Source: Neisseria yangbaofengii
Lineage (GTDB): Bacteria; Pseudomonadota; Gammaproteobacteria; Burkholderiales; Neisseriaceae
DNA length: 64,000 nucleotides
Assembly: GCF_014898075.1 (NCBI RefSeq)
Contig: NZ_CP062976.1
Location: 1,364,001-1,428,000, forward strand
Direction: 5' to 3'
Positions 30,803 to 41,015 of the stretch are shown here, one piece after another. How positions within the stretch are numbered: the stretch's first letter is position 1; the number at the start of each line of letters is the position of its first letter. The notes beneath the pieces are model-generated. The model was given only the letters and a program-made list of their open reading frames with translations. It was not told the origin of the DNA and ran no database searches. Position numbers and translations under genes: made by a program.

Positions 30803-32611
30803 ATGGCTCGCTCAACCACCTTACAGGTTCCAAGCATGTCCGCCTTTCACTATTCTTCAGACTGCCGCTCATTGATGTTGTCGTTCGCTTTGCTGGCAAC
30901 TGCTGCCATGCCCGCGCTGGCTGACGAAAGACAAGCCGGTTTGATTCAGCAAGAACAAGCCCGGCAGGAACAGCAGCGTTTGCGCCAACTCGAGCAGCAG
31001 ATGCAGTCGGCACCGGATGTGCGCCTAGACCGAACCGCAGAAGCCGTTTCTTCATTGCTGCTTCCTCAAAACGAAACGCCTTGTTTCCCCGTTCAAGAAA
31101 TCACCTTAATCGGCGATTCTGCCGCCAAATTCCAATTTGCACTGAATAAAGCCATCAAACAATCCGGCTTCCAACCGGGCATGTGTCTGGGTGCGCAAGG
31201 CATCAACCACATCATGACGTTAGCACAAAACGCCGTTATTGACCGCGGCTATACCACCACGCGGATTTTGGCTGCGCCTCAGGATTTGAATTCCGGCAAA
31301 TTGGAATTGACTGTCTTCCCCGGCCGCATCGGTCAAATCCGTTTTGATGAAAGCCATGCCGCAGAAACCCATGTCGGTCGGATTACCGCATTTCAAAACG
31401 AATTTCCTGCTGATTCAGACGGCCTGTTGAACCTGCGCGATTTGGAACAGGGTTTGGAAAACCTCAAGCGCGTTCCGACTGCCGAGGCAGATATCCAAAT
31501 CATGCCGTCTGAAAAAGCGGATGTGAGTGATGTGGTGGTGCAATGGCGGCAGCGCACCCTTCCCTACCGCCTGACTTTGGGTTTTGACAATTCGGGCAGC
31601 AAGGCCACCGGCCGCTATCAGGGCAATATGACTTTCTCCGCCGATAACCCTTTGGGTTTGAGTGATTTGTTTTACGCTTCGTATAACCGTGATTTAGGCA
31701 CACGTTCGGCAGATACCGATTCAGACGGCCATACGGTCAAAGGCGGTACCAACGGCTATGCTTTCCATTATTCCGTACCGTTCGGCAAATGGCTTTGGTC
31801 ATGGAACCACAGCTACTACCGTTATCATCAGGCGGTAGCAGGCGATTCTGAGGTGTATGACTACAACGGTAAAAGCTGGAACAGCGATGTCGGCGTGAGC
31901 CGCCTGCTTTACCGTGATGCCCGCCGTAAAACCCATGCCGCGTTCAAATTGTGGCAGCGTGAAACGCACAGCTTTATCAATGATGCGGAAATCGAAGTGC
32001 AACGCCGCCGCACGGCCGGTTGGTCTGCTAATTTAAGCCACAAGGAATACATCGGCCAAGCCACGCTGAATCTGGGCTTGGGTTACAAACGAGGTACGGG
32101 GCGGAACAACAGCCTGTCTGCGCCCGAAGAAGCCTTCGGCGAAGGCACGTCCCGCATGAAAATCCTTACTGCCGATACCGGTGTGAATGTGCCGTTTAAA
32201 ATCGGGCAGCAAAACTTTGCCTTCGACAGCAACTTCCATGCACAGTGGAACAAAACACCATTAACGCCGCAAGACAAACTGGCCATCGGCAGCCGTTATA
32301 CCGTGCGCGGTTTTGATGGTGAAACCACTTTATCTGCCGAACGCGGCTGGTATTGGCGCAACGATTTATCTTGGCAGTATCATCCGAGTCATCAGCTTTA
32401 TGCGGGTTTGGACGCCGGCCGTGTCTCCGGTCCTTCTGCGCAATACCTGTTGGGGCAAAGTCTGAGTGGTGCGGCCTTAGGTGTGCGCGGTCAAAGCAAA
32501 GTGGGCGGAATACTTTCTTACGATTTTTTCGCCGCCAAACCGCTGCACAAACCCGACCGCTTTCAAACGGCCAACACCACGTTCGGTCTCAATCTGAATT
32601 ACAGTTTCTAA
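30803..32611 (+). CDS. tpsB: Two-partner-secretion outer-membrane transporter (FhaC/ShlB/CdiB family)
   Basis: TpsB recognises the N-terminal TPS domain of TpsA in the periplasm and exports it through a 16-strand barrel. The protein has 602 residues. A signal peptide ends near residue 46 (ATAAMPALADE). An N-terminal plug-type helix rich in Gln and Arg (about 50-70) follows, then two POTRA domains (about 85-255, including CFPVQEITLIG and ITAFQNEFPADSDG) and the barrel from about 260. The conserved L6-loop motif VRGF is near residue 503 (YTVRGFDGE), and the last strand ends in Phe (LNLNYSF). ATG 30803 is used; ATG 30836 is also possible. tpsA starts 69 bases downstream, so the two form an operon. 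Confidence 0.93.
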   Translation: MARSTTLQVPSMSAFHYSSDCRSLMLSFALLATAAMPALADERQAGLIQQEQARQEQQRLRQLEQQMQSAPDVRLDRTAEAVSSLLLPQNETPCFPVQEITLIGDSAAKFQFALNKAIKQSGFQPGMCLGAQGINHIMTLAQNAVIDRGYTTTRILAAPQDLNSGKLELTVFPGRIGQIRFDESHAAETHVGRITAFQNEFPADSDGLLNLRDLEQGLENLKRVPTAEADIQIMPSEKADVSDVVVQWRQRTLPYRLTLGFDNSGSKATGRYQGNMTFSADNPLGLSDLFYASYNRDLGTRSADTDSDGHTVKGGTNGYAFHYSVPFGKWLWSWNHSYYRYHQAVAGDSEVYDYNGKSWNSDVGVSRLLYRDARRKTHAAFKLWQRETHSFINDAEIEVQRRRTAGWSANLSHKEYIGQATLNLGLGYKRGTGRNNSLSAPEEAFGEGTSRMKILTADTGVNVPFKIGQQNFAFDSNFHAQWNKTPLTPQDKLAIGSRYTVRGFDGETTLSAERGWYWRNDLSWQYHPSHQLYAGLDAGRVSGPSAQYLLGQSLSGAALGVRGQSKVGGILSYDFFAAKPLHKPDRFQTANTTFGLNLNYSF

Positions 32612-32680
32612 TCCCTTTCCTACCCTCATGCCGTCTGAAAACACAGGCACGGGGGTATTTCCGCTTTATAGGAACCCGCC

Positions 32681-35600
32681 ATGAACAAAACCTGCTACAA
32701 AGTCATCTTCAATAAAAAGCGCGGCATGATGATGGCTGTTGCCGAAAACACCGCACGCGACGGTAAAAACGTGCAAGACGGCAAAGCGGCTATTTCAGAC
32801 GGCCTTGCGGGTGCGGCCAAGTTTCAGATACAGATGGCGGCGTTCTCGGTGTGGCTGGCGGTCGGTTCGGCTGCTGTCAGCCCCGTGTGGGCAGCAGGGC
32901 TTCAGGCCGACAAATCCGCGCCTTTGGGCCAACAACCCACCGTTTTGCAGACGGCCAACGGTTTGCCGCAAGTCAATATCCAAACCCCGACCGCAGGCGG
33001 CGTATCGGTTAACCAATACCGCCAATTCGATGTTGACAAACGCGGTGCCATATTGAACAACAGCCGCAGCAACACGCAGACCAAATTGGGCGGCTGGATA
33101 CAGGGTAATCCGTGGTTGGCACGCGGCGAAGCCAAGGTGATTGTGAATCAGGTCAACAGCGTCAGTCCTTCACTACTCAACGGCTATATCGAAGTGGCCG
33201 GCCGTCGTGCCGAGGTGGTATTGGCCAATCCTGCCGGTATCCGGGTGAACGGTGCAGGCTTTATCAATGCGGCGGGGGTAACGCTTACCACAGGCAAACC
33301 GCTGTTTGACAACGGCAATCTCACCAGTTTCCAAGTACGCGACGGCGATATTGCCGTCAACGGTGACGGCTTGGATACCTCAGGAGCCGATTACACCCGC
33401 CTGCTTGCCCGCGCCGCGCAAATCAATGCCGGCGTATGGGCAAAAGATTTAAGCGTGGTATCGGGCAGCAACGATGTGGCGACCGACGGCAGCCACACCC
33501 AAGTTTCAGACGGCCGCCCAGCTCCTGCCGTGGCCATCGACACCGCGCAGCTGGGCGGTATGTATGCCAACAAGATTACGCTGGTTTCCACCGACAAAGG
33601 CGCAGCCGTTCATCATGCCGGTCAAGCCTTTGCCACCGCTGGCGGTGTGACCCTGAGTGCCGACGGTAAAATCGGTAACAGCGGCAGTATTGCGGCCGCC
33701 GACAATACGCAACGCTCGAGCGCAGCGGCGCGTGTAAATATTCAAGCCACGGCGTTTGATAATAGCGGCACCTTGTCATCACAAGGAAAAACCGCGATTC
33801 AAAGCCCGAAAGTCGGCAACAGCGGCCTGATCACCTCATCCGACGAACTGAATATCCGCACACAAAACCTCGACAACCGCCAAACCATACAGGCTGCCCG
33901 TTTCGACATCGAAACCGGCCGTCTGAACAACAGCGGCGACATGGCGCAAACCGGTTTGCAAAGCCTCAATATTGAAGCCGGCAAATTGAACAATAGCGGT
34001 TTAATCGCTTATGCCGGCCAAGACCATGTTTCCGGCAACGGCGGCAATACTGCCCCAAGCACGCCTGCCACACCGACCACCGCCGCCGCGTCAGGCCGAA
34101 TCCAAACTCAAAATGATGCGGCTGCCGTACCGCTGACCTTGGCCGAAGGCCGTCTGAAGGTTTCAGACGGCCTGGAAAACAGCGGCAGCATCACCGCCAA
34201 CGGCGGCGTGGATATCCACGCCGCAAACAGCTTGGGCAACACAGGCAAACTACATCTGAACAAACTGGCCGTTGGCGGCAGCCTGCTGGATAACCGCGAA
34301 GCCGAAATCATCAGCCGCCAGGCCGAGATTACCGCGCAAACCTTGGACAACCGCCAAGGTAAACTGACCGCTGCCGAAACGCTCACCATCCGCAACCAAA
34401 CCACCGATAACCGCGAAGGTACCCTGCAATCCGGCGGTAGTTTGGCTGCGGCCGTCCAAACCTTGGACAACAGCAACGGCCGACTCACCGTCAACCGACA
34501 AGCCGGTATCAAAGCCGCAGCCCTGCTCAATCAAAGCGGCCAAATCGACACAGGCCGTCTGAAAGCCGAAGCCGCCCGTCTAGACAATACCTCAGGCCAA
34601 ATCCGCAGCGATGAAATGACCGAGCTCAAAGTTTCAGACGGCCTTGACAACCAACGCGGCCTCATCGGTTCGGCCAAAGACGTGAAAATACACGACGGCG
34701 GCAGCCAAAGTCTAAGCATCAACAATGCATCAGGCGAAATACTCGCCGAACAACACCTTGATATCCAAGCCAAAACACTGACCAAGCAAGGAGAGCTGGC
34801 GGCCAACCGAAACCTGTCGCTCAATCTTAAAGACAGCTTTACCGCCGCACAAGACATCCGTGCCGGACAAGGTTTGACCGTCAGCAGCAAAGGCGGCATC
34901 CACAACAGCTACACGCTGGAAGGCAGCCGTTTCGTACGCTTGGAAGCCGACCACATCGACAACACCGCATCCGGCACCATCCAATCCGGCAGCGACACCC
35001 GTCTCAAAGCCGACAACATTACCAACCGCGGCTTAATCAACAGCAACGGCCTCACCCTCTTGGATGCAGGCAATACCGTACTGAACATCGGCAGCGGACG
35101 CGTGTATGGCGACTGGGTGGCGATTGAGGCCGAGAAGCTGGTGAACCAAGAAAAAACGGCCAATGGCGAAACCAAAGCCGCCGTCATTGCCGCGCGCGAG
35201 CATTTGGCCGTGGGGGCGAAAGAGATTACCAATCAGGAAGAAGCGAAGCTTTCCAGCGAAGGCAGTTTGAATATTGGCGGCAGTTTGGATGAGCAGCATC
35301 AGGCGCAGGGTATGGCTGATCGTTTGATTAATGCCAGTGCCACGATTGAAGCAGGAGGAGACGCACGGATCGCAGCGAAATCTCTGGGAAACCTGAACAA
35401 GCACTTCGAATTGGAGGAATATCTGGCCGAAACCAGCGGACAAATCAAAGAATACGCACCAGCGGGAGAGGCTGTCCGTTATCGTGAAGGTAGAGATGGA
35501 ACATTTGATAATTCTCGCGGTGAGAAAGACCAAAAGACCGCGGGCTTTCATTTCCCGGATGGCAGCCAAGTTGAAGCCGAGCATTGGAATGTATGGGACT

Positions 35601-38600
35601 ACCATATCAAAACATACCGCCAGCGGATTAAAACAAGCAAGCCGGCGGAAATTCTGATTGGCGGCAATCTGATTGCTGCTGGCAGCAACTGGCTGAACTC
35701 AGACAGCCACATATTGATTGGCGGTAATTTGGATTCAGACGGCCTAGAGGAAAACATCAACAATCAGGGCACACAAGGACAAGGTCGATTAGAAAACATT
35801 GGTCAGCAGTATCTCTCAACTTGGGATAAACGCTGGTATTCCAGAAAGCGTCGCCCTCGTCGTGTAGAAAGAGAATATGTTGCATACACACCTGTCGAGC
35901 CTTTCACCCATGACCTTGACAGCCCGGCGCTTAAATATCAGGAAAATGCCTCACTCGGCAAGCTTCAAAATCTGGCAATAGCCGCCGCTCTCAACCCAAC
36001 CGCCGTTACTCACGGCGGCAGCACCCCCGCACCCATTAAAACCCTCAACACCGATACCAAGCTGCCGACATCCAGCCTGTATGCCGTCAACCCGGCCCAC
36101 CCGTCGTATCTGGTCGAAACCGATCCCGCCTTTACCAACTACAAACAATGGCTGAGCAGCGACTATATGCTCAATGCCCTCAAACTCGACCCAAGTAGAA
36201 TGCACAAACGCTTAGGCGACGGCTATTACGAGCAAAAGCTGGTAAACGAACAAGTTGCCCGCTTAACCGGCTACCGCCGCCTCGACGGTTACACCAACGA
36301 CGAAGCCCAGTTCAAAGCACTGATGCAAGCCGGCATCACCTTCGCCCGCGAACAGCAGCTCACACCGGGCATCGCCCTTTCGCCAGAACAAGTAGCACGC
36401 CTCACTTCCGACATTGTTTGGCTGGAAACCCAAACCCTTACCTTAATCGACGGCAGCACGGTTGATGTGTTGGCACCCAAAGTCTATCTCACCGTCAAAC
36501 CCGGCGACATCAATGCCCACGGCGGTTTGATCAGTGCCGACCGACTGGCGATGAACGGCACGGGCAGCATCATCAACAGCGGTACGTTGGCCGGGCGTAA
36601 AATCGCCGACCTATCCGCCACCGACATCACCAACAGCGGTGTGGTTCAAGGCGGTAAAGTGCGCTTACGCGGCCAAGATGTGAACATCGAAGGCGGCACC
36701 GTCGCCGCCGACACCCTGTTGGCCGTCGAGGCCGACCGCCTCCGCGTTGCCTCCACCACGGCTACCGGTGGCGATGAGCGCAACGGCCAAACCCAAATCG
36801 ACCGCGTTGCCGGTTTGTATGTCAACAACGCTTCAGACGGCCTCTTAAGCCTCAAAGCCAACCAAAGCATCGACTTCGTCGCCGCCAATCTGCGTAACGA
36901 AGCGTCCAAAGGCAAAACCCAAATCGTTTCAGACGGCCGCATCGATTTGGGCACCGCCAAGCTCGAAGCCCACAGCAAATGGGGCGAACTGAGCGATAAA
37001 AACCACCGCCATGTTGCCCAAACTTCCGAAGCGGGTACCGTCATCGGTGCGGCCGGCGATATCCTGCTTTCCGCCAAAGACGATTTGACCGTCCGCCAAG
37101 GCAGCATCGCCAGCGATAAAGGCAGGGTTACCCTCTCCGGCCGCAACGTCGACATCAGCGAAGGCCGTCAAACGCTGGATTTGGACGAATCAATCTACAC
37201 CAAATCGCGCGGCATCGCTTCCAAAACAACCGGCCTCGACCAATACCGCCGTCAGCACGACGAAGCGGTCGGCAGCGAAATCAGCGGCGGCAAAGTGTTG
37301 ATTGCAGCCGATAACAATTTAACCGTACGCGGCGGCAACGTGGTTTCAGACGGCCTGACCGTGTTGACGGCGGGCAATGATGTCAACATCACCGCCGCGC
37401 AAAGCACCTATAACGACAGCGAATTCCACCAAACCAAAAAATCCGGCCTGATGGGTTCGGGCGGCATCGGTTTTACCGTCGGCAGCAAAAAAGACACCGC
37501 CGACAGCGGCAGCCGTACCCGGGTGAATCACGGCTCGACCGTCGGCAGCTTAACAGGCGACACCGTCATTTCTGCCGAACAAAACTACCGCCAAACCGGC
37601 TCGACCGTCTCCTCGCCCGAAGGCGACGTACTGATTCGTGCGCGCAACATCGACATTAAAGCGGCGCAGGATACTTACGCCACCGACTACCGGCAGACCC
37701 TCGAACAAAAAGGCCTGACCGTAGCGGTCAACGTGCCCGTCGTTCAGGCCGTACAAAGCACAGCAGCCGCTGCCAAAACCGTCGGCAAAAGCAACAACGG
37801 CCGCGTCAATGCCATGGCCGCGGCCAATGCCGCATGGCAGACACGCAAGTTATTGGCCGAAGAAAGCAGTCCCGACAACCTCAAAGGCCTGGCAAACACC
37901 GCTGCCGCCCTATCCGCCGGCGATTGGCAATCTGCAGCAAACGCATCCAACGTCAGTGTCTCCCTTACCTACGGCCAACAAAAAAACACTGCCCAAAGCC
38001 ACAGCGAAGGCAGTACCGCCCAAAGCAGCCAAGTCATCGGCGGCGGCCAAGTCAGCCTGATCGCCGACGAAGGCCGTCTGAACATCACCGGCTCAGATGC
38101 GGCCGGTAAAGAAGGCACATTATTGCGCGCCAAAGACATCGTACTGCAATCGGCCGAACAGAGCCACAGCGAACGCAGCGACAACCGCAGCAGCGGCGGG
38201 AACGCCGGCGTTGCCGTTGCATTTCAAAGCGGCAAACCGGTTATCGGCTTTACCGCCGGCGGCAACCACGGCAAAGGCTACGGCAACGGTGACGACGTAA
38301 CCCACCGCCATACCCACATCGGCGACAAAGACAGCCGCACCGTCATCCAAAGCAGCGGCGACACCACCCTCAAAGGCGCGCAGGTAAAAGGCAAAGGCGT
38401 TGCCCTTAGCACCCGAAACCTCAACATCGAAAGCATACAGGATAGCGCCGTCTACCGCAGCAAACAGCAAAACCTCAGCGGTTCGGTAACCGTCGGTTAC
38501 GGCGCATCCGCGACTGCCGGCTACAACCAAAGCAAAACCAACGCCGACCACCGCAGTATCAGCGAACAAAGCGGCATCTTTGCCGGTGACGACGGCTTCC

Positions 38601-40432
38601 AAGTCAACGTGGCAAACCATACCGACTTAAAAGGCGGCATCATCACCGCCACCGAAACAGCCGAAAGCGAAGGCAGAAACCGCTTTCAGACGGCCTCAAT
38701 CAGCCACAGCGACATTGAAAACCACAGCCGCTATGAAGGCGACGGCTTCGGCATTGGCGTATCAGGCAGCATCAGCGGCCAAAGCCTCGGCCAAACCGCA
38801 CCTGCTGCCGACAGCCGCATCCAAACCGTCGCCGCTAAAAACGGTATCGACAGCAGCATCGGCTACGGCAGCGACGGCGGCAGTCAAAGCAGTGTTACCA
38901 AAAGCGGCATCGGCACGCGCAACATCATCATCGGCAACGATACCGACGGCACACAGGCAGCAGCGGCCTACACCGGCACCCGCAGCGAAACCGCCGAACA
39001 AAACTCAGGCCGTCTGAACAACATCTTTGACAAAGAACGGGTGCAGAGCGAGATTGATTTGCAGCGGAAGGTCAGTCAGGAATTCAGCAAAAATGTGCAG
39101 GAAGTCAGAACGGAAATCAACCACAAAGCCGAAGGCTACAAAGCACTCGCCAAAGCAGCGGAAGACAAAGCTGCCCAAGCATTACAAAACGGCGATTTGA
39201 ATGCCTACCGTGAAGCCGTACAAACCGCCAATGAACACCATCAAAAGGCCGACAACTGGCAAAAAGGCGGCGTAGCCCTAGCTGCCGTGGCCACAGGTTT
39301 GAGCGCACCGACCGACAGCGCATTAGGCATAGCCGCCGCTACCGCCAGTCCGGCCGCTGCCTATCAAATCGGCCAATACTTCAAAGAACTGGCGCAACAG
39401 AATTCAGACGGCAATCTGAGCGCCAAACAGGAAACCGCCCACATCCTCGCCCATGCGGTATTGGGCGCAGCAACGGCAGCGGCGGGAGACAACAACGCCC
39501 TGGCCGGCGCCATCAGTGCAGGCAGTGCCGAAGCCGCCGCACCGCTAATCGGCAACTATCTCTACGGCGAGAAAGACGGCAGCAAACTGACGGCGGAGCA
39601 GAAAGAAACCGTAACGGCGATTACAGGCTTGTTGGGGACGGCTACGGGGGCGGCTGTTGGGAACACAACCGCCAATGCGGCTCAAGGTAGTTTGGTTGCG
39701 GGGAGTGCAGTGGAGAATAATCACTTACGAAAAGGACAACGAGTAATTAAAAAAGCTGAATTACGTTCTTGCAAAGGGGATTTATTGTGTGAATTGAAAG
39801 TTGAAGAAAAGTGGGAGCAGATAGGTTTACAAAACCTACGAAAACTTTATGCCGTTTGTGATAAGGGCATCAATACAGCAGAATGTAATAATTTAAGAAA
39901 TCAAATTGACACATCTACATATCAAGGAAAACGAGATTACAACTATCCTACTGGACTGGAATTAAAGGGGGAATTAGCTGGAGCAATAGGAGTCGGTCCT
40001 CAAATCAATGGCAAGGTCACTATAACATTAGGTAATAGAGGTTCTTCTATGCAGGCAGAGGGAGGTATAGGTTTAGGTATCGGAGCAGCATTATCGGGAG
40101 GTTTATCAAAACAAACTAGACGTGTAGGTATTGATGAAAATAAGACTTTGAATGCTTCAACAGAAATTGTTTTAAGAGAAAAGCGATTTGGTACGCAAGC
40201 TAAGGATAACAATGCAACACTGTCAACTAAAGCTGAAGCTGAACTTAAGTTAGGACCGTGGAATAATTCTGCTGCTATACAAGGGGGCAGACAATATCCA
40301 GATAATCAAGCATCTTCGTTGTATAAAGGAGGAGAAATTAAATCTGTTTTTAAACCCCAATTGGGAATAGGTGGTATATTGAGATGGGATATTTGGAATG
40401 GAAGAAGTAAAAGATATGAAAAAATTAAATAA
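32681..40432 (+). CDS. tpsA: Two-partner-secreted CDI-type effector TpsA with VENN-delimited toxin tip
   Basis: Surface filament of 2583 residues. Order of parts: extended signal peptide (MNKTCYKVIFNKKRG..., residues 1-~70, ending VSPVWA); TPS secretion domain (about 71-320) with the motifs NPWLARGEAK and ANPAGIRVNGAGF; a long beta-helix of haemagglutinin repeats (NSG/LDN/GRL units); a central region (about 905-1175) of lower regularity that in CdiA-like proteins holds the receptor-binding domain; a YEQKLVNEQVARLTGYRRLDGY block at 1183; more beta-helix; and the pretoxin-VENN domain. VENN is at 2344-2347. The last 236 residues form the variable tip, where base composition drops to clearly AT-rich. 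The tip opens with two Cys pairs (SCKGDLLC, CDKGINTAEC) and a Gly-rich hydrophobic stretch (GELAGAIGVG, EGGIGLGIGAALSGG). The ribosome site AGGAA is eight bases before ATG 32681. DUS copies are unusually dense in the coding sequence. Toxin activity is inferred. Confidence 0.93.
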   Translation: MNKTCYKVIFNKKRGMMMAVAENTARDGKNVQDGKAAISDGLAGAAKFQIQMAAFSVWLAVGSAAVSPVWAAGLQADKSAPLGQQPTVLQTANGLPQVNIQTPTAGGVSVNQYRQFDVDKRGAILNNSRSNTQTKLGGWIQGNPWLARGEAKVIVNQVNSVSPSLLNGYIEVAGRRAEVVLANPAGIRVNGAGFINAAGVTLTTGKPLFDNGNLTSFQVRDGDIAVNGDGLDTSGADYTRLLARAAQINAGVWAKDLSVVSGSNDVATDGSHTQVSDGRPAPAVAIDTAQLGGMYANKITLVSTDKGAAVHHAGQAFATAGGVTLSADGKIGNSGSIAAADNTQRSSAAARVNIQATAFDNSGTLSSQGKTAIQSPKVGNSGLITSSDELNIRTQNLDNRQTIQAARFDIETGRLNNSGDMAQTGLQSLNIEAGKLNNSGLIAYAGQDHVSGNGGNTAPSTPATPTTAAASGRIQTQNDAAAVPLTLAEGRLKVSDGLENSGSITANGGVDIHAANSLGNTGKLHLNKLAVGGSLLDNREAEIISRQAEITAQTLDNRQGKLTAAETLTIRNQTTDNREGTLQSGGSLAAAVQTLDNSNGRLTVNRQAGIKAAALLNQSGQIDTGRLKAEAARLDNTSGQIRSDEMTELKVSDGLDNQRGLIGSAKDVKIHDGGSQSLSINNASGEILAEQHLDIQAKTLTKQGELAANRNLSLNLKDSFTAAQDIRAGQGLTVSSKGGIHNSYTLEGSRFVRLEADHIDNTASGTIQSGSDTRLKADNITNRGLINSNGLTLLDAGNTVLNIGSGRVYGDWVAIEAEKLVNQEKTANGETKAAVIAAREHLAVGAKEITNQEEAKLSSEGSLNIGGSLDEQHQAQGMADRLINASATIEAGGDARIAAKSLGNLNKHFELEEYLAETSGQIKEYAPAGEAVRYREGRDGTFDNSRGEKDQKTAGFHFPDGSQVEAEHWNVWDYHIKTYRQRIKTSKPAEILIGGNLIAAGSNWLNSDSHILIGGNLDSDGLEENINNQGTQGQGRLENIGQQYLSTWDKRWYSRKRRPRRVEREYVAYTPVEPFTHDLDSPALKYQENASLGKLQNLAIAAALNPTAVTHGGSTPAPIKTLNTDTKLPTSSLYAVNPAHPSYLVETDPAFTNYKQWLSSDYMLNALKLDPSRMHKRLGDGYYEQKLVNEQVARLTGYRRLDGYTNDEAQFKALMQAGITFAREQQLTPGIALSPEQVARLTSDIVWLETQTLTLIDGSTVDVLAPKVYLTVKPGDINAHGGLISADRLAMNGTGSIINSGTLAGRKIADLSATDITNSGVVQGGKVRLRGQDVNIEGGTVAADTLLAVEADRLRVASTTATGGDERNGQTQIDRVAGLYVNNASDGLLSLKANQSIDFVAANLRNEASKGKTQIVSDGRIDLGTAKLEAHSKWGELSDKNHRHVAQTSEAGTVIGAAGDILLSAKDDLTVRQGSIASDKGRVTLSGRNVDISEGRQTLDLDESIYTKSRGIASKTTGLDQYRRQHDEAVGSEISGGKVLIAADNNLTVRGGNVVSDGLTVLTAGNDVNITAAQSTYNDSEFHQTKKSGLMGSGGIGFTVGSKKDTADSGSRTRVNHGSTVGSLTGDTVISAEQNYRQTGSTVSSPEGDVLIRARNIDIKAAQDTYATDYRQTLEQKGLTVAVNVPVVQAVQSTAAAAKTVGKSNNGRVNAMAAANAAWQTRKLLAEESSPDNLKGLANTAAALSAGDWQSAANASNVSVSLTYGQQKNTAQSHSEGSTAQSSQVIGGGQVSLIADEGRLNITGSDAAGKEGTLLRAKDIVLQSAEQSHSERSDNRSSGGNAGVAVAFQSGKPVIGFTAGGNHGKGYGNGDDVTHRHTHIGDKDSRTVIQSSGDTTLKGAQVKGKGVALSTRNLNIESIQDSAVYRSKQQNLSGSVTVGYGASATAGYNQSKTNADHRSISEQSGIFAGDDGFQVNVANHTDLKGGIITATETAESEGRNRFQTASISHSDIENHSRYEGDGFGIGVSGSISGQSLGQTAPAADSRIQTVAAKNGIDSSIGYGSDGGSQSSVTKSGIGTRNIIIGNDTDGTQAAAAYTGTRSETAEQNSGRLNNIFDKERVQSEIDLQRKVSQEFSKNVQEVRTEINHKAEGYKALAKAAEDKAAQALQNGDLNAYREAVQTANEHHQKADNWQKGGVALAAVATGLSAPTDSALGIAAATASPAAAYQIGQYFKELAQQNSDGNLSAKQETAHILAHAVLGAATAAAGDNNALAGAISAGSAEAAAPLIGNYLYGEKDGSKLTAEQKETVTAITGLLGTATGAAVGNTTANAAQGSLVAGSAVENNHLRKGQRVIKKAELRSCKGDLLCELKVEEKWEQIGLQNLRKLYAVCDKGINTAECNNLRNQIDTSTYQGKRDYNYPTGLELKGELAGAIGVGPQINGKVTITLGNRGSSMQAEGGIGLGIGAALSGGLSKQTRRVGIDENKTLNASTEIVLREKRFGTQAKDNNATLSTKAEAELKLGPWNNSAAIQGGRQYPDNQASSLYKGGEIKSVFKPQLGIGGILRWDIWNGRSKRYEKIK
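36221..39100 (+). repeat. Long direct repeat, tpsA copy (2880 bp)
   Basis: Aligned without gaps to 41717-44596 at a constant offset of 5496 bases. The first ~110 bases differ at scattered sites; the rest looks almost identical. It ends at AAAATGTGCAG, where the two sequences diverge abruptly (tpsA continues GAAGTC, the cassette TCGGCC). Confidence 0.93.
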
Positions 40433-40826
40433 CAAAGAAAAAGCAATGTATATTGCGAAGAAATTTCAAAAAAGAATGTTAATTCCTAAGATTTTTTTTA
40501 TTTCAATAGCTTGTATACTTGGTGTGGCAACTATCCAAGAAATTATTACGCATAATAATTTCTTAAAAAATGATATATTTTTAATTATATTTACTATATA
40601 TTGGGTTGCTGGATTACTGTTTTGCATTATTTATATCCCAATTGCCAGTATATGCCCATATTGCCATTCTTTTCAAAAACTTAATGGCAAATCTTTTGGG
40701 GCTGATACCAACAGTTTAACTTATTCAAAAGGAGTTTCTCCATTTAGTAAAAATTATTGCACTGAATGTGGAGCACCACTATCACCCAAAGCAGTTGATG
40801 AGATATACAAAAAACATGGACATTAA
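40398..40826 (+). CDS. Probable membrane immunity protein for the TpsA tip
   Basis: Protein of 142 residues from ATG 40398, overlapping the 3' end of tpsA by 35 bases; an in-frame ATG at 40416 is an equally good start. Two hydrophobic helices (about residues 29-48 and 60-84) are followed by a soluble tail with two CxxC pairs (CPYC near 94, CTEC near 122), which look like a zinc ribbon. Its place directly after the toxin tip, the overlap and the AT-rich composition mark it as the cognate immunity gene. A membrane immunity protein suggests that the TpsA tip acts on the inner membrane, for example as a pore. Not similar to any named family I can recall. Confidence 0.7.
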   Translation: MEEVKDMKKLNNKEKAMYIAKKFQKRMLIPKIFFISIACILGVATIQEIITHNNFLKNDIFLIIFTIYWVAGLLFCIIYIPIASICPYCHSFQKLNGKSFGADTNSLTYSKGVSPFSKNYCTECGAPLSPKAVDEIYKKHGH

Positions 40827-40894
40827 TTTTTTCTAGCGCAGTACGCAAGCATAGAGTGGGCAACTTATTATCCACCTAATCGGGAGCGGCAATC

Positions 40895-40977
40895 AGCAAG
40901 CGTAGGTTGGGTTGAAAACCCAACAAAACCTTATATCTCTAGGTAATTGTTGGGTCATGACCCAACCTACACTTGCT
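40895..40977. repeat. Imperfect inverted repeat (REP-like)
   Basis: AGCAAGCGTAGGTTGGGT (40895-40912) and ACCCAACCTACACTTGCT (40960-40977) form the arms, with an inner GTTGGGTCATGACCCAAC palindrome. Similar motif pieces (CAAGTGCCTACCCTACGCTTGCT) occur at about 29467-29489. Intergenic repeats of this type are common in this group of bacteria. Confidence 0.65.
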
Positions 40978-41015
40978 AAAAAATATGGAAAAATTTTTAA
41001 AAACAAGGAAATAAT

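Noticed and set aside
37744-38620. Frames of 68-166 codons inside tpsA, repeated exactly inside cassette 1
   Set aside because: Their duplication only reflects the long direct repeat; the composition (Ala/Val-rich) is a shadow of the repeat-rich tpsA frame.
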